Shown here one piece after another: positions 9,543 to 20,950 of a DNA stretch of 59,891 bases; the stretch's first letter is position 1; each line of letters starts with the position of its first letter. Position numbers and translations under genes: made by a program. The notes below the pieces were generated by a model. It saw only the letters and a list, made by a program, of their open reading frames with translations. It made no database searches and was not told the DNA's origin. The stretch is taken from assembly GCA_022510505.1 (NCBI GenBank), contig JAFLTL010000013.1, positions 1-59,891 on the forward strand. The letters run 5' to 3'. Source of the stretch: Muribaculaceae bacterium. GTDB taxonomy: Bacteria > Bacteroidota > Bacteroidia > Bacteroidales > Muribaculaceae.

Positions 9543-11009
9543 TTACATTTGGTTGGCCAAATCGGTCATTTCATCATACTGTGGATTGTCCATTAGCGAT
9601 TTGTCGTTTCTAATCTTGTTGAGCTTAGAGACAATTTCTTCCATCTTGGTAGTTCCCAATGGATAGAGCCATACTATTATAAGGGACAACAAGGCAACTC
9701 CGGCAGGTATAAATGTCATTAACATCCAAAGACAGGTAATAGCTCCCTGGGGTTGAACGACAACGGCATCGGCATTCACGTCACCGGCAGCTATGTAACC
9801 CATTCCGTCAAGTAGCCACATAACAGCCGCGCCTCCTATCGCACCACCGAATTTCTGAGCCATTGAAGCCGAGGAGAATATAAGTCCGGTGGTCGCCGTA
9901 CCGTTCTTGAGCTCGGAATAGTCGCTTACATCGGCATACATCGACCATACAAGAGGCGACATGATACCTGTCAGCACTGAAATTACAACCTGAAGTAACA
10001 GCATACACCAGAAACCGGTTGGAGAAACCGGGCACAAGAAGAATAAAATGCTAAAACCTATCAGCAGAATGTCAACCATCACGAAGGTCGGCTTCTTTCC
10101 GATAATATTAGTAATTGGTACCGCAATAGCTACTCCTATCATGTTTGCAACCTCACCGATTCCAAGAAACAAACCTGAATAGAAAAGTATCTTCAACCCA
10201 AACAGGAAAAGATCGTGGTCAGGAGCCTTGTCGATGATATCCACAAAGAAATAGGCAACAGTCGCACCACGAACCGTGTTGAAGAGGTTGAAACATAGCG
10301 AAGCACCGTTCAACAACCACCAAGGTTTGTTTGTGACTAGATCCTTGAGGTCTCTTCCCAAAGAAGATTGAGTGGAAATTTGCTTCACTTTTTCCTTGGT
10401 CATAGAAAAACAAAGAAGGAAGAGAATAAAACAACACGCAGCTATAACACACATGGCCAATTGCCAGGATGTTTGGGGTGATTTCCCTGCTACATTCTCA
10501 AATAAGTTGCAAATAGGATCCCACAAAAATAGTGCTATGAAGGAACCACCATAGGCAAAGAACATTCTGAATGAAGAGAAAACTGTTTTCTCTTTCGAAT
10601 TGTCGGTCATTACTCCCAGCATAGCACCATAAGGCACATTAATACCTGTGTAAACTGTCATCATCAGTATGTAGGTTACATAGGCCCATATCAGTTTGGC
10701 TCCATAGCCCCAATCGGGAGTTGTGAATAAAAGGATTCCACATATCGAGAACGGCGCAGCGACCCAAAGTAAATAGGGGCGATATTTCCCCCATTTCGTC
10801 CGGGTGCGGTCGGCTATCACTCCCATCATCGGGTCGGATACGGCATCCCAGATTCGTGTCACAAGCAAAAGTATACCCGTGTCTACCAGCGATAAACCGA
10901 AAATATTGGAATAAAAGAAAGGGAGATAGTAACTGAAAACCTTCCAGAACATGGAAGATGCCATATCACCAAAGCCATAGCCTATTTTTTCAGATAGTGG
11001 TGCCGCCAT
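9543..11009 (-). CDS. GPH/MFS-type sugar:cation symporter
   Basis: 488 residues with about twelve membrane segments. The loop [20 protein letters not shown] near residues 50-70 is typical of the GPH (MelB-like) group. It most likely imports mannobiose or related beta-linked disaccharides across the inner membrane for the epimerase and phosphorylases. Its start overlaps the end of the GH130 gene by 20 bases, suggesting translational coupling. Confidence 0.9.
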   Translation of the reverse strand: MAAPLSEKIGYGFGDMASSMFWKVFSYYLPFFYSNIFGLSLVDTGILLLVTRIWDAVSDPMMGVIADRTRTKWGKYRPYLLWVAAPFSICGILLFTTPDWGYGAKLIWAYVTYILMMTVYTGINVPYGAMLGVMTDNSKEKTVFSSFRMFFAYGGSFIALFLWDPICNLFENVAGKSPQTSWQLAMCVIAACCFILFLLCFSMTKEKVKQISTQSSLGRDLKDLVTNKPWWLLNGASLCFNLFNTVRGATVAYFFVDIIDKAPDHDLFLFGLKILFYSGLFLGIGEVANMIGVAIAVPITNIIGKKPTFVMVDILLIGFSILFFLCPVSPTGFWCMLLLQVVISVLTGIMSPLVWSMYADVSDYSELKNGTATTGLIFSSASMAQKFGGAIGGAAVMWLLDGMGYIAAGDVNADAVVVQPQGAITCLWMLMTFIPAGVALLSLIIVWLYPLGTTKMEEIVSKLNKIRNDKSLMDNPQYDEMTDLANQM

Positions 11010-12171
11010 TGAATTGAATGTTTTTGTCTATTAGTCGGTTAATTGTAGCAACGCTTTCACCGGTCGTCAAACCGTCGGATGGAGTGTTGAAACAGTAGTC
11101 AACAAGTCGGTCAACAGTAGATGTAGCAACATGCATGCGGGTATCTGACGACGCATAGTAGATGAACACTTTGCCATCTTCATCGGCTATCCAGCCGTTG
11201 GAGAACAAAACATTCATCACATCGCCGATATATTCCTCACCAAGAGGTGCCATAAAATATCCACCTGGCGTCGCTATCGGTTTCCATGGTTCCTCAAGTG
11301 AGGTCATGTAAAGATACAAAACATATCTTAATCCTGAAGCACAACCTCTGACACCATGCGCCAGATGTAACCATCCCTGTGGTGTCTTTATGGGATGAGG
11401 TCCCTCACCGTTCTTCACTTCTTTGATGGTGTGATAAAAACGATGGTCAATGATCTGCTCATCCTTTACTTCAGCTTTAGTGATATCGTCTACGTAGGCC
11501 CAACCTATTCCACCACCACTTCCGGCATCTATGAAACCATCCTGTGGACGTGTGTAAAGAGCATATTTGCCGTTTACAAACTCAGGATGCAAAACAACAT
11601 TACGCTGTTGCGATTTGCTCTTCAGGTCGGGAAGACGCTCCCAGTTAACAAGATCTTTCGTGCGGGCTATTCCACAACTTGCAGTGGCAGCTGAAAGATC
11701 CTTCGGATTAGAGTCATCATGACGTTCAACGCAAAAAAGACCGTAAATCCAACCATCTTCATGTCGCGTCAAACGCATGTCGTAGATGTTTGTTCCAGTC
11801 ACTTTCTCTTCGGGCATCGTGATGGGACGGTCCCAGAAACGGAAATTGTCTATCCCGTTCGGACTCTCCGCAACAGCAAAGAATGATTTTCGGTCGTTAC
11901 CCTCAACACGAACGACAAGAACATATCGGCCATTCCACTTGATAGCTCCCGAGTTCAATGTGGCGTTAACGCCTATACGCTCCATGAAAAACGGATTGGT
12001 AGCGGGGTTGAAGTCATATCTCCATGTTAGTGGGACCATGGCCGATGTGATTACCGGATTGACATAACGTTCATAGACCCCGTTACCTTCAATCGCGATG
12101 TTGGGTCGTGTTACAAGTTCTGTATAATGCCCTTCAACGAGACTTTTCCGTGTTTCAAATATGTTTTCCAT
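10990..12171 (-). CDS. 4-O-beta-D-mannosyl-D-glucose phosphorylase (GH130)
   Basis: 393 residues, no signal peptide, five-bladed beta-propeller family GH130, subfamily 1 type. D131 in NIYDMRL corresponds to the catalytic Asp131 reported for the B. fragilis mannosylglucose phosphorylase, and the N-terminal [11 protein letters not shown] region also fits. It would release mannose 1-phosphate and glucose from Man-beta-1,4-Glc. Its position between GH26 and the transporter repeats the B. fragilis order. Confidence 0.93.
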   Translation of the reverse strand: MENIFETRKSLVEGHYTELVTRPNIAIEGNGVYERYVNPVITSAMVPLTWRYDFNPATNPFFMERIGVNATLNSGAIKWNGRYVLVVRVEGNDRKSFFAVAESPNGIDNFRFWDRPITMPEEKVTGTNIYDMRLTRHEDGWIYGLFCVERHDDSNPKDLSAATASCGIARTKDLVNWERLPDLKSKSQQRNVVLHPEFVNGKYALYTRPQDGFIDAGSGGGIGWAYVDDITKAEVKDEQIIDHRFYHTIKEVKNGEGPHPIKTPQGWLHLAHGVRGCASGLRYVLYLYMTSLEEPWKPIATPGGYFMAPLGEEYIGDVMNVLFSNGWIADEDGKVFIYYASSDTRMHVATSTVDRLVDYCFNTPSDGLTTGESVATINRLIDKNIQFNGGTTI

Positions 12172-12182
12172 TGTAAAATTTC

Positions 12183-13298
12183 TTAAAGATTTTTGACATC
12201 CTTGGCAAAGAGTGTCTTGGGACTTGAATAGAATTCCTTGAATGATGTTTCTGAGGGATGGCCCGGGTAGGGTGCATAGAAATGCTCTGGCTTCAGATCG
12301 ACTAAAGCATTACGCCATACGCACACAAACGCAATTGGATAAGGCTCTATCGCCGGCATCAATACCTCGGAATACCAATTGTCAACCGGAAGACTTTCTA
12401 ATCCGGTCTCGGTGAATGCCAATATCTTTCCATGATCGGCTGCTACATTTGTCGCAATTCCCAATCCTTCACGTACATTTTCACGGAAAGTCTCAATTCC
12501 TTCCTCAGCGCCGAAACCATAGATATCTATACCCATAACATCAACATACTCGTCACCCGGGTAACGTTCCAGATATTGTTCTTCGCTATATATTTTGTCG
12601 GGTGAATATACCCATAATACATTGTCGATACCCTTCTCGTCAAATACTTTTCGAGTCATCTTCCATAGCTCCTTGTATTGTTCAGGTGTCGAACATTTCA
12701 CACCCCACCAGAACCAACCGCCGGTGTGTTCATGCCAAGGACGATAAAGTACGGGAATTCTCTCTCCGGCATTGTCGCGAAGGTTTCCGATGAAGTCAGC
12801 TGTTCGGCCTATCCATGCAATCAGGGTGTCGTTAATTGCCGACCCTGGGGTCACAATCTGTTCCACAACGGTAGTGTCTGTCACATCCCATGCATTCCCT
12901 CCGGTCACCGGATTGCGTAGATGCCAACTGATGGAGTTGATGCCACCACGTTCATGTTGGTTTTTTATTTCGTTTGCCATATAATCAAACGGAACACCAT
13001 CAAGATTCTTTGCGCTTTGAACTTCAATCATGCCCAAATCCCAGTTTATCAAACCGGGATAGTCTCCGACAACCTCCTTTACATCGGAACGTCCCGATTC
13101 ATATTCCCAAGTATGGCCATAGGCCGTGTCATCGGCATGACCATATATATATGTCCCGTTATCCACTGCCTTTTTGAGTTTATTTGACAATTGTTCGACA
13201 AAAGTCACGGTATCCTCAGTATTTTCACGTTTTTTATGTGTTCCGCAGGCTGTCAGGGCGACTGCAAAGATTAGGGAAAATATGATATTAGTTTTCAT
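12183..13298 (-). CDS. GH26 beta-mannanase lipoprotein
   Basis: 371 residues with lipobox ALTAC, lipidated at C18. The GH26 barrel has acid/base E190 in [15 protein letters not shown] and nucleophile E297 in AFTETG. The length is close to single-domain Bacteroides GH26 enzymes that release mannobiose. The residues after the Cys ([10 protein letters not shown]) are less acidic than a classical surface-export signal, so a periplasmic face is possible. It probably trims manno-oligosaccharides to disaccharides. It lies 11 bases upstream of the GH130 gene. Confidence 0.93.
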   Translation of the reverse strand: MKTNIIFSLIFAVALTACGTHKKRENTEDTVTFVEQLSNKLKKAVDNGTYIYGHADDTAYGHTWEYESGRSDVKEVVGDYPGLINWDLGMIEVQSAKNLDGVPFDYMANEIKNQHERGGINSISWHLRNPVTGGNAWDVTDTTVVEQIVTPGSAINDTLIAWIGRTADFIGNLRDNAGERIPVLYRPWHEHTGGWFWWGVKCSTPEQYKELWKMTRKVFDEKGIDNVLWVYSPDKIYSEEQYLERYPGDEYVDVMGIDIYGFGAEEGIETFRENVREGLGIATNVAADHGKILAFTETGLESLPVDNWYSEVLMPAIEPYPIAFVCVWRNALVDLKPEHFYAPYPGHPSETSFKEFYSSPKTLFAKDVKNL

Positions 13299-13309
13299 GG
13301 TAATTTAAT

Positions 13310-15769
13310 TTAACCCATTAATACTTTTACGTTAACTGTAGAGCCTTCAGGTTGACGGGGAATAAGGTTAGCTCCTTCAGGGAGCGGAGTCCCGTTAATT
13401 ATGATTTGCTTAACACCTTTTGAGACATGTGACGGATTTTCGACCCGAATGTTATAGGTAGCTCCACGGAATTTCCTCGTAACATTGAATCCATCCCACT
13501 TAGAAGGTATGCAGGGATCTATCACAAGTCCTTCATAGGAAGGCTTTATGCCAAGAATAAACTGAGTGATGGCATACCAGTTCCAAGCTGCCGTACCTGT
13601 CAACCATGAATTCTTGGCTTCACCGGGCTTATAAGCATCCTTCCCGGCTGTCATTTGGGAATAGACATACGGCTCCACTTTGTGAAGTTTCTGATCCTTT
13701 CGTTCAACATAGGCTGGACATATCTTTTCGTAATATTCCCAGGCACGGTCACCACGGCCCAATACTGTCTCGCCAATTATTATCCAGGGATTATTGTGGG
13801 CAAAGATGCCTGCATTCTCTTTGTAGCCGGCTGGATAGGTCGAAATTTCTCCATAGTTAACAACATATTCTGTGAAGGCCGGATTATTGAGAACAATTCC
13901 ATGTTCGGAATCAAGCATCTTCTTGACTGAATCAAGAGATTTCTCTACCATGCCATCTTTCAATCCTATACCGGCCATCGAACACCATCCCTGACTTTCT
14001 ATGAAAATTTTGCCTTCTTTATTAGAATTGCTTCCAACAGGATTTCCGAAATAATCATAGGCCCTCAGGTACCATTCTCCGTCCCAACCCGATTTCTTGA
14101 CAGCCTCTTCCATCTTCTCGACCTCCTTCATGGCTCGTTCGGCCTCGGCATAGTCACCTCGCTGTTTACACAGGTCGGCATATTCCTTGCCATAGATGAC
14201 AAACTGACCGGCAATCATTAATGACTCAGCTTTCGAACCTTCCGATTTGTTTTCAGTCGTCTGGAACGATTCATTCGGGTCTTTGGAAAAACAGTTCAGA
14301 TTAAGACAATCGTTCCAATCGGCACGACCTATAAGCGGAAGGCCATGGGGTCCAAGATTCTCTATTACATGGTTGAAAGACACTTTCAAATGTTCCATCA
14401 AGGGAACTTCCGAACCGGAAACATTGTCAAACGGCACAGGTTCGTCCAAGATCGACATATCACCCGTTTCCTTTATATAAGCGGTTGTTCCGAATATCAG
14501 CCACATGGGGTCATCGTTAAATCCGCCACCGATATCGTTGTTACCCCTTTTGGTCAATGGCTGATACTGGTGATAACAGCCACCGTCGGGGAACTGTGTC
14601 GACGCAATATCTATAATCCTTTCACGTGCTCTTTCGGGAATCTGATGCACAAAGCCGATCAAGTCCTGATTGCTGTCGCGGAATCCCATCCCTCGGCCTA
14701 TACCGCTTTCAAAGAAAGATGCCGATCTGGAGAAACAGAAAGTTATCATGCATTGATACTGATTCCAGACGTTAATCATTCGGTCAAGTTTCTCATCCCC
14801 GGTTTGGGCGATGAAACTGTCAAGCAATCTGTTCCAATTCTCTTTCAGATTGTTGAACGCTACGTTAACCTTTTCGACGGTATTGAACCGATCTATCAGA
14901 TCGTGAGCCTTACGTTTGTTAATTACACCTTTCTTTTCCCATTTCTCTTCTTCCCCATTCTCAATATAACCTAAGATAAATATGAGTACACGGGACTCTC
15001 CTGCAGGAAGCTCGAGATTCATGAAATGAGATGCAATAGGACTCCATCCATGGGCCTCACTGTTAAACGACTTGCCTTCTCTTACTGCATCTGGATCGTC
15101 AAATCCGTTATACAATCCTAGAAATGTTTCTCGGTCAGTGTCGAAGCCGTCTACCTCGGCATTCACATGATAGAAGGCATAGTGATCCCTTCTTTCCTTG
15201 TATTCTGTCTTGTGATAGAGTGTCTGACCCTTATTCTCAATTTCAACCTCACCGGTGGAAAAATTTCTTTGGAAGTTCTCCATGTCGGTCTGGGCATTCC
15301 ATAGGCACCATTCCTGGAATGACCAGAGTTTGAATTTCTTCGTAACCTTTGAATTATTGGTAAGGGTTAGTCGGGTGATTTCACAATGGGCATTCTCGGG
15401 AACAAAGAAAAGTGCCTCAGCTCTTAGACCATCTTTTTCGCCCGTTATTTTTGTATAGTTTAATCCATGACGACATTCGTAAGAGTCCAAGATAGTTTTC
15501 GTAGGTTTCCACCCCGGATTCCATGTCAAGCCCGTCTCCTCATCTTTAATATAGAAATACCTTCCTCCAGCATCCATCGGCACGCCGTTATAACGGTATC
15601 TTGTTATACGACGAAATTTTGCATCACGGTAGAATGAGTAACCGCCTGCACTGTTGGATATCAGTGAAAAGAAATCTTTATTTCCTAAGTAATTGATCCA
15701 TGGCCATGGAGTGGCAGGATGAATGATGACATATTCTTTGTTGGTGTCATCGAAATGACCATATTCCAT
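13310..15769 (-). CDS. GH94 cellobiose phosphorylase-like enzyme
   Basis: 819 residues without a signal peptide, the usual size of cellobiose phosphorylase. It has the N-terminal beta-sandwich and the (alpha/alpha)6 barrel with [11 protein letters not shown] (360-370) and [10 protein letters not shown] (481-490). The DWND motif (484-487) contains the catalytic acid. Phosphorolysis of a Glc-beta-1,4-linked disaccharide gives glucose 1-phosphate. In a glucomannan locus the likely substrate is cellobiose or Glc-beta-1,4-Man. It sits between the two GH26 genes; GH94 is not part of the original B. fragilis mannobiose cluster. Confidence 0.9.
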   Translation of the reverse strand: MEYGHFDDTNKEYVIIHPATPWPWINYLGNKDFFSLISNSAGGYSFYRDAKFRRITRYRYNGVPMDAGGRYFYIKDEETGLTWNPGWKPTKTILDSYECRHGLNYTKITGEKDGLRAEALFFVPENAHCEITRLTLTNNSKVTKKFKLWSFQEWCLWNAQTDMENFQRNFSTGEVEIENKGQTLYHKTEYKERRDHYAFYHVNAEVDGFDTDRETFLGLYNGFDDPDAVREGKSFNSEAHGWSPIASHFMNLELPAGESRVLIFILGYIENGEEEKWEKKGVINKRKAHDLIDRFNTVEKVNVAFNNLKENWNRLLDSFIAQTGDEKLDRMINVWNQYQCMITFCFSRSASFFESGIGRGMGFRDSNQDLIGFVHQIPERARERIIDIASTQFPDGGCYHQYQPLTKRGNNDIGGGFNDDPMWLIFGTTAYIKETGDMSILDEPVPFDNVSGSEVPLMEHLKVSFNHVIENLGPHGLPLIGRADWNDCLNLNCFSKDPNESFQTTENKSEGSKAESLMIAGQFVIYGKEYADLCKQRGDYAEAERAMKEVEKMEEAVKKSGWDGEWYLRAYDYFGNPVGSNSNKEGKIFIESQGWCSMAGIGLKDGMVEKSLDSVKKMLDSEHGIVLNNPAFTEYVVNYGEISTYPAGYKENAGIFAHNNPWIIIGETVLGRGDRAWEYYEKICPAYVERKDQKLHKVEPYVYSQMTAGKDAYKPGEAKNSWLTGTAAWNWYAITQFILGIKPSYEGLVIDPCIPSKWDGFNVTRKFRGATYNIRVENPSHVSKGVKQIIINGTPLPEGANLIPRQPEGSTVNVKVLMG

Positions 15770-15825
15770 AATGCAAGAATTTTATTGGTGAGCCATGAGG
15801 AACCCAATCCTCATGACCCTGATTT

Positions 15826-17238
15826 TTATCTGTTTATGACTAAGGGATTCTTCATTACAGCCTCCCAAGCATTTCCATAGGAACCAACTTTCTGGTAATT
15901 CCACATATTAAATGCCCACTTGCCTGAGTTATCCATGTCATACCAGCTCATGAAATAGAGCCAAAGAGCATCGTTTTCAGCAGCTTTGTCGAAATCTACC
16001 ATGTTCCCAACCTCAGTCAATGCTACCATCTTGTGACCGTCGGCAACATTCTTAACGTAGTTGAACTGCACGGTTTGGTCGGTCATGATATTTTCGGGGT
16101 AAAGATCGGTTCCAATGATGTCGACAACGTCATTCCCGGGATAGGCTCCTTTGCCAAGTGACATTGACGCAAGTTTCCCTTGATCGCTTGTTTGTACGGT
16201 CCAAACCCAAATCAGATTGTTTAAGCCATACTGTTTCTCAAGCTTATCGCGAAGATAATTCCACATCTGTTTAGTCACTTCAACACCTTCGTTTCCCCAC
16301 CAGAACCAGGCTCCCCACGTGTAATCACCAGCGGCTTCATGGAAAGGACGGAAAAGAACCGGAATTCCGGCATCCTCAACAAGTTTCAGATAACCGGCAA
16401 GCTTCTCGATGTCACTCTCTATGAAATCGTTCTCGGACGTCCCTGCAGTCAAGGCTTTAGATGCTGAGAAATCTGTTCCGTCTTTATAGAAGTCAAGTTC
16501 ACCCGATTTGCTGTCGGGTGCCCTCCAATGCCAAGTGATGGCCGGTATTGAACCTTGATCCCAAGCATCCTTTATGACTGTGATGTCACCGTAGTCAATC
16601 CAATTTGAAGGAGAATAGGGAAGATGGATATAATCGAAACCAATAACTTTGGGATAGCCTGCCCCATTGTTATTATCGGAAATGTAGTCGGTAAATCCTG
16701 TTTCCCATGCAACACCACCCATTGCACCTGAATAGATTTTCTTTCCGTAAATCGTGCGTAATTCATCGTAAAGAGCTTTTGCTTCAGGAGTGGCATTCGG
16801 GTTAGTAAGATTGTCTATTTCTACAATAACCGGTTCCTCAGGTTTTGTTGTCCGGAAGGTCACATTCACCGCATCGTAGGTTGCCGAAGGGTTGTCTTTA
16901 ACGTAGACCATACCTGCAGGAACAACAAGTTTATATTCCGTGTCGAAGATGGTCGAAACCGACAAAATCATCTGCATCCCGTTTTGGGGATTCACTGATG
17001 CCGGTACTGTTATCCCGTTCAACGTAGCCGATTTCGACTGGTCAATGGCTATCGAATAATTGTAGTCAATCAGAATTTGATCAATCGGGTCGATTATCGA
17101 ACCGTTGCTAACCGAAATCGAACGGATAGTTGTTGTAACTGAAGGTTTATCCCCGGGTTCGTCATTGCTGTCGCTTCCACAGGCTGCGAGCGAGATGCTC
17201 GCAGCTGTGAAAAGCATGAGTTTTAAAAACGGTTTCAT
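15826..17238 (-). CDS. GH26 endo-beta-mannanase lipoprotein with Ig-like domain
   Basis: 470 residues. Lipobox SLAAC, lipidated at C20, followed by acidic SDSNDEPGD, which fits a surface-exposed lipoprotein. An Ig-like domain (about 35-132) precedes the GH26 barrel. Acid/base is E301 in RPFHEAAGDYTWGAWFWWG and nucleophile E409 in ALTEVG. It probably cuts mannan at the cell surface before SusCD uptake, with the shorter GH26 acting later. It lies directly after the second glycan-binding protein gene. Confidence 0.93.
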   Translation of the reverse strand: MKPFLKLMLFTAASISLAACGSDSNDEPGDKPSVTTTIRSISVSNGSIIDPIDQILIDYNYSIAIDQSKSATLNGITVPASVNPQNGMQMILSVSTIFDTEYKLVVPAGMVYVKDNPSATYDAVNVTFRTTKPEEPVIVEIDNLTNPNATPEAKALYDELRTIYGKKIYSGAMGGVAWETGFTDYISDNNNGAGYPKVIGFDYIHLPYSPSNWIDYGDITVIKDAWDQGSIPAITWHWRAPDSKSGELDFYKDGTDFSASKALTAGTSENDFIESDIEKLAGYLKLVEDAGIPVLFRPFHEAAGDYTWGAWFWWGNEGVEVTKQMWNYLRDKLEKQYGLNNLIWVWTVQTSDQGKLASMSLGKGAYPGNDVVDIIGTDLYPENIMTDQTVQFNYVKNVADGHKMVALTEVGNMVDFDKAAENDALWLYFMSWYDMDNSGKWAFNMWNYQKVGSYGNAWEAVMKNPLVINR

Positions 17239-17244
17239 TAATTG

Positions 17245-19578
17245 TTATTCTATGGTAACCTTGGTTAGGATATAGCCCTGACCTGTAATTACTAGACCGC
17301 CGTTAGAATTCAAGTCGTCCACTATGTCGGCTGTCAGAACAATTTCAGCAACACCGCCTTCGGGCATATCAATCTGAGATCCAATGTCCCCTGGGAGATT
17401 CCCCCAGCCGTCACCATGACGGAATGAGATGCACCACCATTCTCCATCTCCAACTAAGGGTGTACAGTAAGTGCGTAGTATGGAACCTGCCTTTACTGTC
17501 GACCAGTCAAAACCACCCCACGCAAGATCCTGATTACCTGCCCATCCGGCATTCTCCCATGATCCTTCCCAGATTGTTGTCTCAAGCGAGTTTTCCCATT
17601 CGAGCGTAATCTCGGTCACGATACATCCGTCTCCCTGAGCTATTAGAGCATTATTGCTCCAGCCGTCGTCGGAAAGAAGCAGTTCGTCGAGAATGTCCTG
17701 AGTGAGTTCTATCGATATCTCGGTCATGTCGGCCCAATTTTCCCATTCGGCCAGAGTTGCAAATGAAGACCAGTTACAGTTGTTAAGCTGAATTTGGAAT
17801 CCGCTGTAGGCCGAGATATGGAAGGTCATGACTGCACCTGCAGGTGCGCCTTCAAATTGATCCTTTTCAACATAGATTTTTTCGGCCCAGCCGGCAAGAT
17901 CAACCATTCCACTCCAGATGGTCTTGCCAACATGAGTAGCCGGAGTCACATCATAAGTGTAAGTTAATGAGGAACCGTCGGTCGACTGCAGGGTTACTTT
18001 TGTACCTTTGCCGCATGTGTTTGGCAAGCTAACCCACAGGTTCTCACCGTTAACGATGAATTGAACTGATTCGCCGTTTACAAGGACACTTTCAAGCATG
18101 TCGGCATTGCCAATTACTAACTGCATCACGCTGCCGGCCATAAGTTCTTCCTCTTCGCCAGGACCTGATACCACGTAGGCACCGGTCGGGGAGGCTATCA
18201 GGGCATCCCATGTCGATGATTCGCCGTTGGCCATGTTCAAAGTAGCTGTACCGCTAACGGCCTGAACAGGGATTTCGACGACTGCATTGTCGGCCTCAGC
18301 GCTTTCCACAACAGCTGTTACTCCTCCTTGGAATGCAATTGATGTCAACAAGTCGAGATTGTGTCCGTAGAGGGTAACCTTTGCACCTGCGGGCAGTTCA
18401 TCGGTTGTCAGAATTTCAGGTTTTGCAGTTTCAATTTCAACAGCAACCTGACTTCCGCCTTTCAAAACAAGGAGTATTTCACCACCTTTACCGTTTTCCG
18501 GGAAAGTAAATACCAGTTCGTTGCTGGTTAAAGATGAAGGTTCAACTGAAATGTTCCCGCTTGAAGACGGAACTTCAACCGATGCAACCATCTGGAGGTT
18601 GATGCCGCTTATCTTAATCTCATCGTTTCCACGAACACCGGTTGCTGGATTCACAACGAGATTCTCAGGCTGACATTCACCGATATTTACAGCAACGATT
18701 TGAATATCGGAAGCTGTGATTAATACGATGGCTCCCTCACATGCGTTTTCAGGGATAACGAATGTTATTGTTCCTTCTACTCCGGAAGCACGACTGTCAC
18801 CTGAATAAGAGAAGTCGATATATTCACCGTTAGCCATCATTACGGCTACAACAAGATCGAGGTCTTTACCGGAAATCGTGATGACATCACCCGGGTTGGC
18901 CGATGCTATTTCCTGAATGGAGTTAACCTGAGGAAGCACGATGTTGATATTGTTATCCGAAATAATCCAGTTGGGCATTTCCTCGTTGGCATCCGAGAGA
19001 ATCACCGCACCGGTCTTTGCTTCGGCAGGAACAATAAGTGTGATCTCATTACGTGAATGAGTGAGGAAGTCCTCTTCAAGAACTGTGACATCGGCATTTG
19101 TTTTGTCCTCAGAGAAGATCACCTCATGAATATTATTGAGATACTCACCCTTGATGGTTAGTGCTTCTCCCGGCTTGACTGTAAGCGGCGAGAACGATTC
19201 CATCGAGATGGGTTCAAGGAAAGTGAGTTCTGTGAGGGTTGTGATGTCACCTTCCGATGTGTGAACCGTAACATAGCCCGGTTCTGCATTTTGAGGAACC
19301 GTGATTCTCACTTCCTCATTGCTGATCAGTTTCAGGTCGGTTATTTTTCCTGAACCGGGCAATGTGATACCGGTTACATAATTCATTCCTGAACCGAGGA
19401 AACGGAGTTCACCACCTCGTGCAACAGGAGAAGGTCCCCAAACATTCAGTTTGATGCCTCCGGTATATTGTTCGGTTGAGAATTCATCTTTATCGTCATT
19501 ACAGGATGTCAACGCAACTGCACCCGCAAGCGCAACACCCATCAGAATGACTGAAGAATATTTTCTGAATAGATTCAT
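17245..19578 (-). CDS. Surface glycan-binding lipoprotein with IPT/TIG repeats
   Basis: 777 residues with lipobox VALTSC (C26) and an acidic tail NDDKDEF, fitting surface export. Repeated IPT/TIG beta-sandwich modules of about 80 residues follow, each with a motif like PGDVITISGKDL. The C-terminal 200 residues hold two related tryptophan-rich segments (about 570-660 and 685-777: IWSGMVDLAGWAEK and IWEGSWENAGW) that look like the ligand-binding modules. It is a SusE/SGBP-type mannan-binding protein by position and architecture. Confidence 0.82.
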   Translation of the reverse strand: MNLFRKYSSVILMGVALAGAVALTSCNDDKDEFSTEQYTGGIKLNVWGPSPVARGGELRFLGSGMNYVTGITLPGSGKITDLKLISNEEVRITVPQNAEPGYVTVHTSEGDITTLTELTFLEPISMESFSPLTVKPGEALTIKGEYLNNIHEVIFSEDKTNADVTVLEEDFLTHSRNEITLIVPAEAKTGAVILSDANEEMPNWIISDNNINIVLPQVNSIQEIASANPGDVITISGKDLDLVVAVMMANGEYIDFSYSGDSRASGVEGTITFVIPENACEGAIVLITASDIQIVAVNIGECQPENLVVNPATGVRGNDEIKISGINLQMVASVEVPSSSGNISVEPSSLTSNELVFTFPENGKGGEILLVLKGGSQVAVEIETAKPEILTTDELPAGAKVTLYGHNLDLLTSIAFQGGVTAVVESAEADNAVVEIPVQAVSGTATLNMANGESSTWDALIASPTGAYVVSGPGEEEELMAGSVMQLVIGNADMLESVLVNGESVQFIVNGENLWVSLPNTCGKGTKVTLQSTDGSSLTYTYDVTPATHVGKTIWSGMVDLAGWAEKIYVEKDQFEGAPAGAVMTFHISAYSGFQIQLNNCNWSSFATLAEWENWADMTEISIELTQDILDELLLSDDGWSNNALIAQGDGCIVTEITLEWENSLETTIWEGSWENAGWAGNQDLAWGGFDWSTVKAGSILRTYCTPLVGDGEWWCISFRHGDGWGNLPGDIGSQIDMPEGGVAEIVLTADIVDDLNSNGGLVITGQGYILTKVTIE

Positions 19579-19599
19579 TGTATTACTTGTGCTTTAGGG

Positions 19600-20931
19600 T
19601 TAATCGATGTTTTCTACTGCACGAATGTTGTCAACACGGATGATGGGAGTACATTCTTTTTCGGTTGCTATACCACCTCCAACAACACACATCTGGAATG
19701 AACCGAAGCTCTCAGGTCCAACAAACGGATTAGAAGTACCGCCTCCGTCATAGTCAAATGCGAACGATGACAAGGGCAATGTAACGGTTATCCATTCGCC
19801 ATTGGTGTGGAAATCTCCGCCAACGGCTGTCTGCCATGGACGATACATTGCACGGGGTGCCTGCTGAGAAGCGTCGCCGTTAAAGAAGTCCCACGAAGCT
19901 TCCCAAATGTGAATCTGAGCGCCCGATGCAAAAATGATCTGCATTGCTGCCGCATTCCATGGGTTTGACGATGGAACCTGCATTTCGAACTTAAGGCTCA
20001 TGTTCTGCCAGTTGGTGAAATCTACCAGGTCACAGAGCAACATTCCCTGACCATAGGAGGGATAGACCAAATCCCAGGTCCCTGCCCAGTATTCGGCAAA
20101 GAAATTGCTGTCATCCCAAGTGACATCATCCATCGTGGCAGTTCCGTTACCGAACTGGATGTAATTGCCCGACAAAGAATATTCATCAGTGATTGGAGCT
20201 TTTGCATGCCAGCAGTTATCTGTGAAGTTCAGCGGAGAAACTCCGTCGAAGTCAAACAGAATGCCACGGTTGTCGTGGAAATGGAAACCTGAACGTCCGA
20301 TACCATACATGGTCTTAACCTGCATCTGACCCGAAACATTGGCCGCTTCATCGGGAACAATGAAGTGAATCTCTGTTTCGCTAACCGATGTGATGTTGGA
20401 ATAGGGGACCGAAAGATTACCCGGCATTATTATCTCGATCGGATAGTTGGGGTCGTCAACGAAATAACGTCCAAAGATAACGCCCTCGCCACCAACCGGA
20501 ACCCATTCGTTCTTCAATGAAGTAACCACTGGAGCTGGAACCAGAATGGTGAAATCATAGGTGCACGTGTCACCCTGCATTGTCTCCATGTAGATTTTGT
20601 CGGTTACAACCTTGGGTATGTTTCCGGGAATATCCACGATGAGAGTGTGATCAGTTATGAGCGATGTGTTAAGAATCGCCTGTTGGTCGTTGAACCACAG
20701 TTTGTGAATTGATGTCAGATTGTCACCGACAAGACAAACCGTGTTGGAAAGGTAACCCTCGACCAGAAGTGAATCAGCGGCTTCAGGATCGGTCGAACGA
20801 ATATATTTGACAGTGGGTTTACCCTTGGTCATTTCAAATTTGTCGGGTTGGTCGTCACAGCTAACGAAAGCGAAAGCAGTTGCAAGAACCAGTGAACCGA
20901 TAAATCCTTGTGATAATATTGATTTCTTCAT
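19600..20931 (-). CDS. Surface glycan-binding lipoprotein (SusE-position)
   Basis: About 443 residues from the ATG at 20931 (MKKSILSQ), which gives a proper signal peptide with lipobox FAFVSC and clears the susD stop by 19 bases. An ATG at 20940 is also possible; a longer start at 20982 would overlap susD. IPT/TIG-like modules (about 30-230) precede a beta-sandwich, tryptophan-rich C-terminal region resembling a carbohydrate-binding module. It probably holds glucomannan at the surface for SusCD. Confidence 0.82.
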   Translation of the reverse strand: MKKSILSQGFIGSLVLATAFAFVSCDDQPDKFEMTKGKPTVKYIRSTDPEAADSLLVEGYLSNTVCLVGDNLTSIHKLWFNDQQAILNTSLITDHTLIVDIPGNIPKVVTDKIYMETMQGDTCTYDFTILVPAPVVTSLKNEWVPVGGEGVIFGRYFVDDPNYPIEIIMPGNLSVPYSNITSVSETEIHFIVPDEAANVSGQMQVKTMYGIGRSGFHFHDNRGILFDFDGVSPLNFTDNCWHAKAPITDEYSLSGNYIQFGNGTATMDDVTWDDSNFFAEYWAGTWDLVYPSYGQGMLLCDLVDFTNWQNMSLKFEMQVPSSNPWNAAAMQIIFASGAQIHIWEASWDFFNGDASQQAPRAMYRPWQTAVGGDFHTNGEWITVTLPLSSFAFDYDGGGTSNPFVGPESFGSFQMCVVGGGIATEKECTPIIRVDNIRAVENID

Positions 20932-20950
20932 ATTAGTCATCGTTTTGAGA

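Noticed and set aside
14345..14974. 209-codon plus-strand frame inside the GH94 gene
   Set aside because: Antisense shadow of a conserved enzyme, with no recognisable motif or start context.
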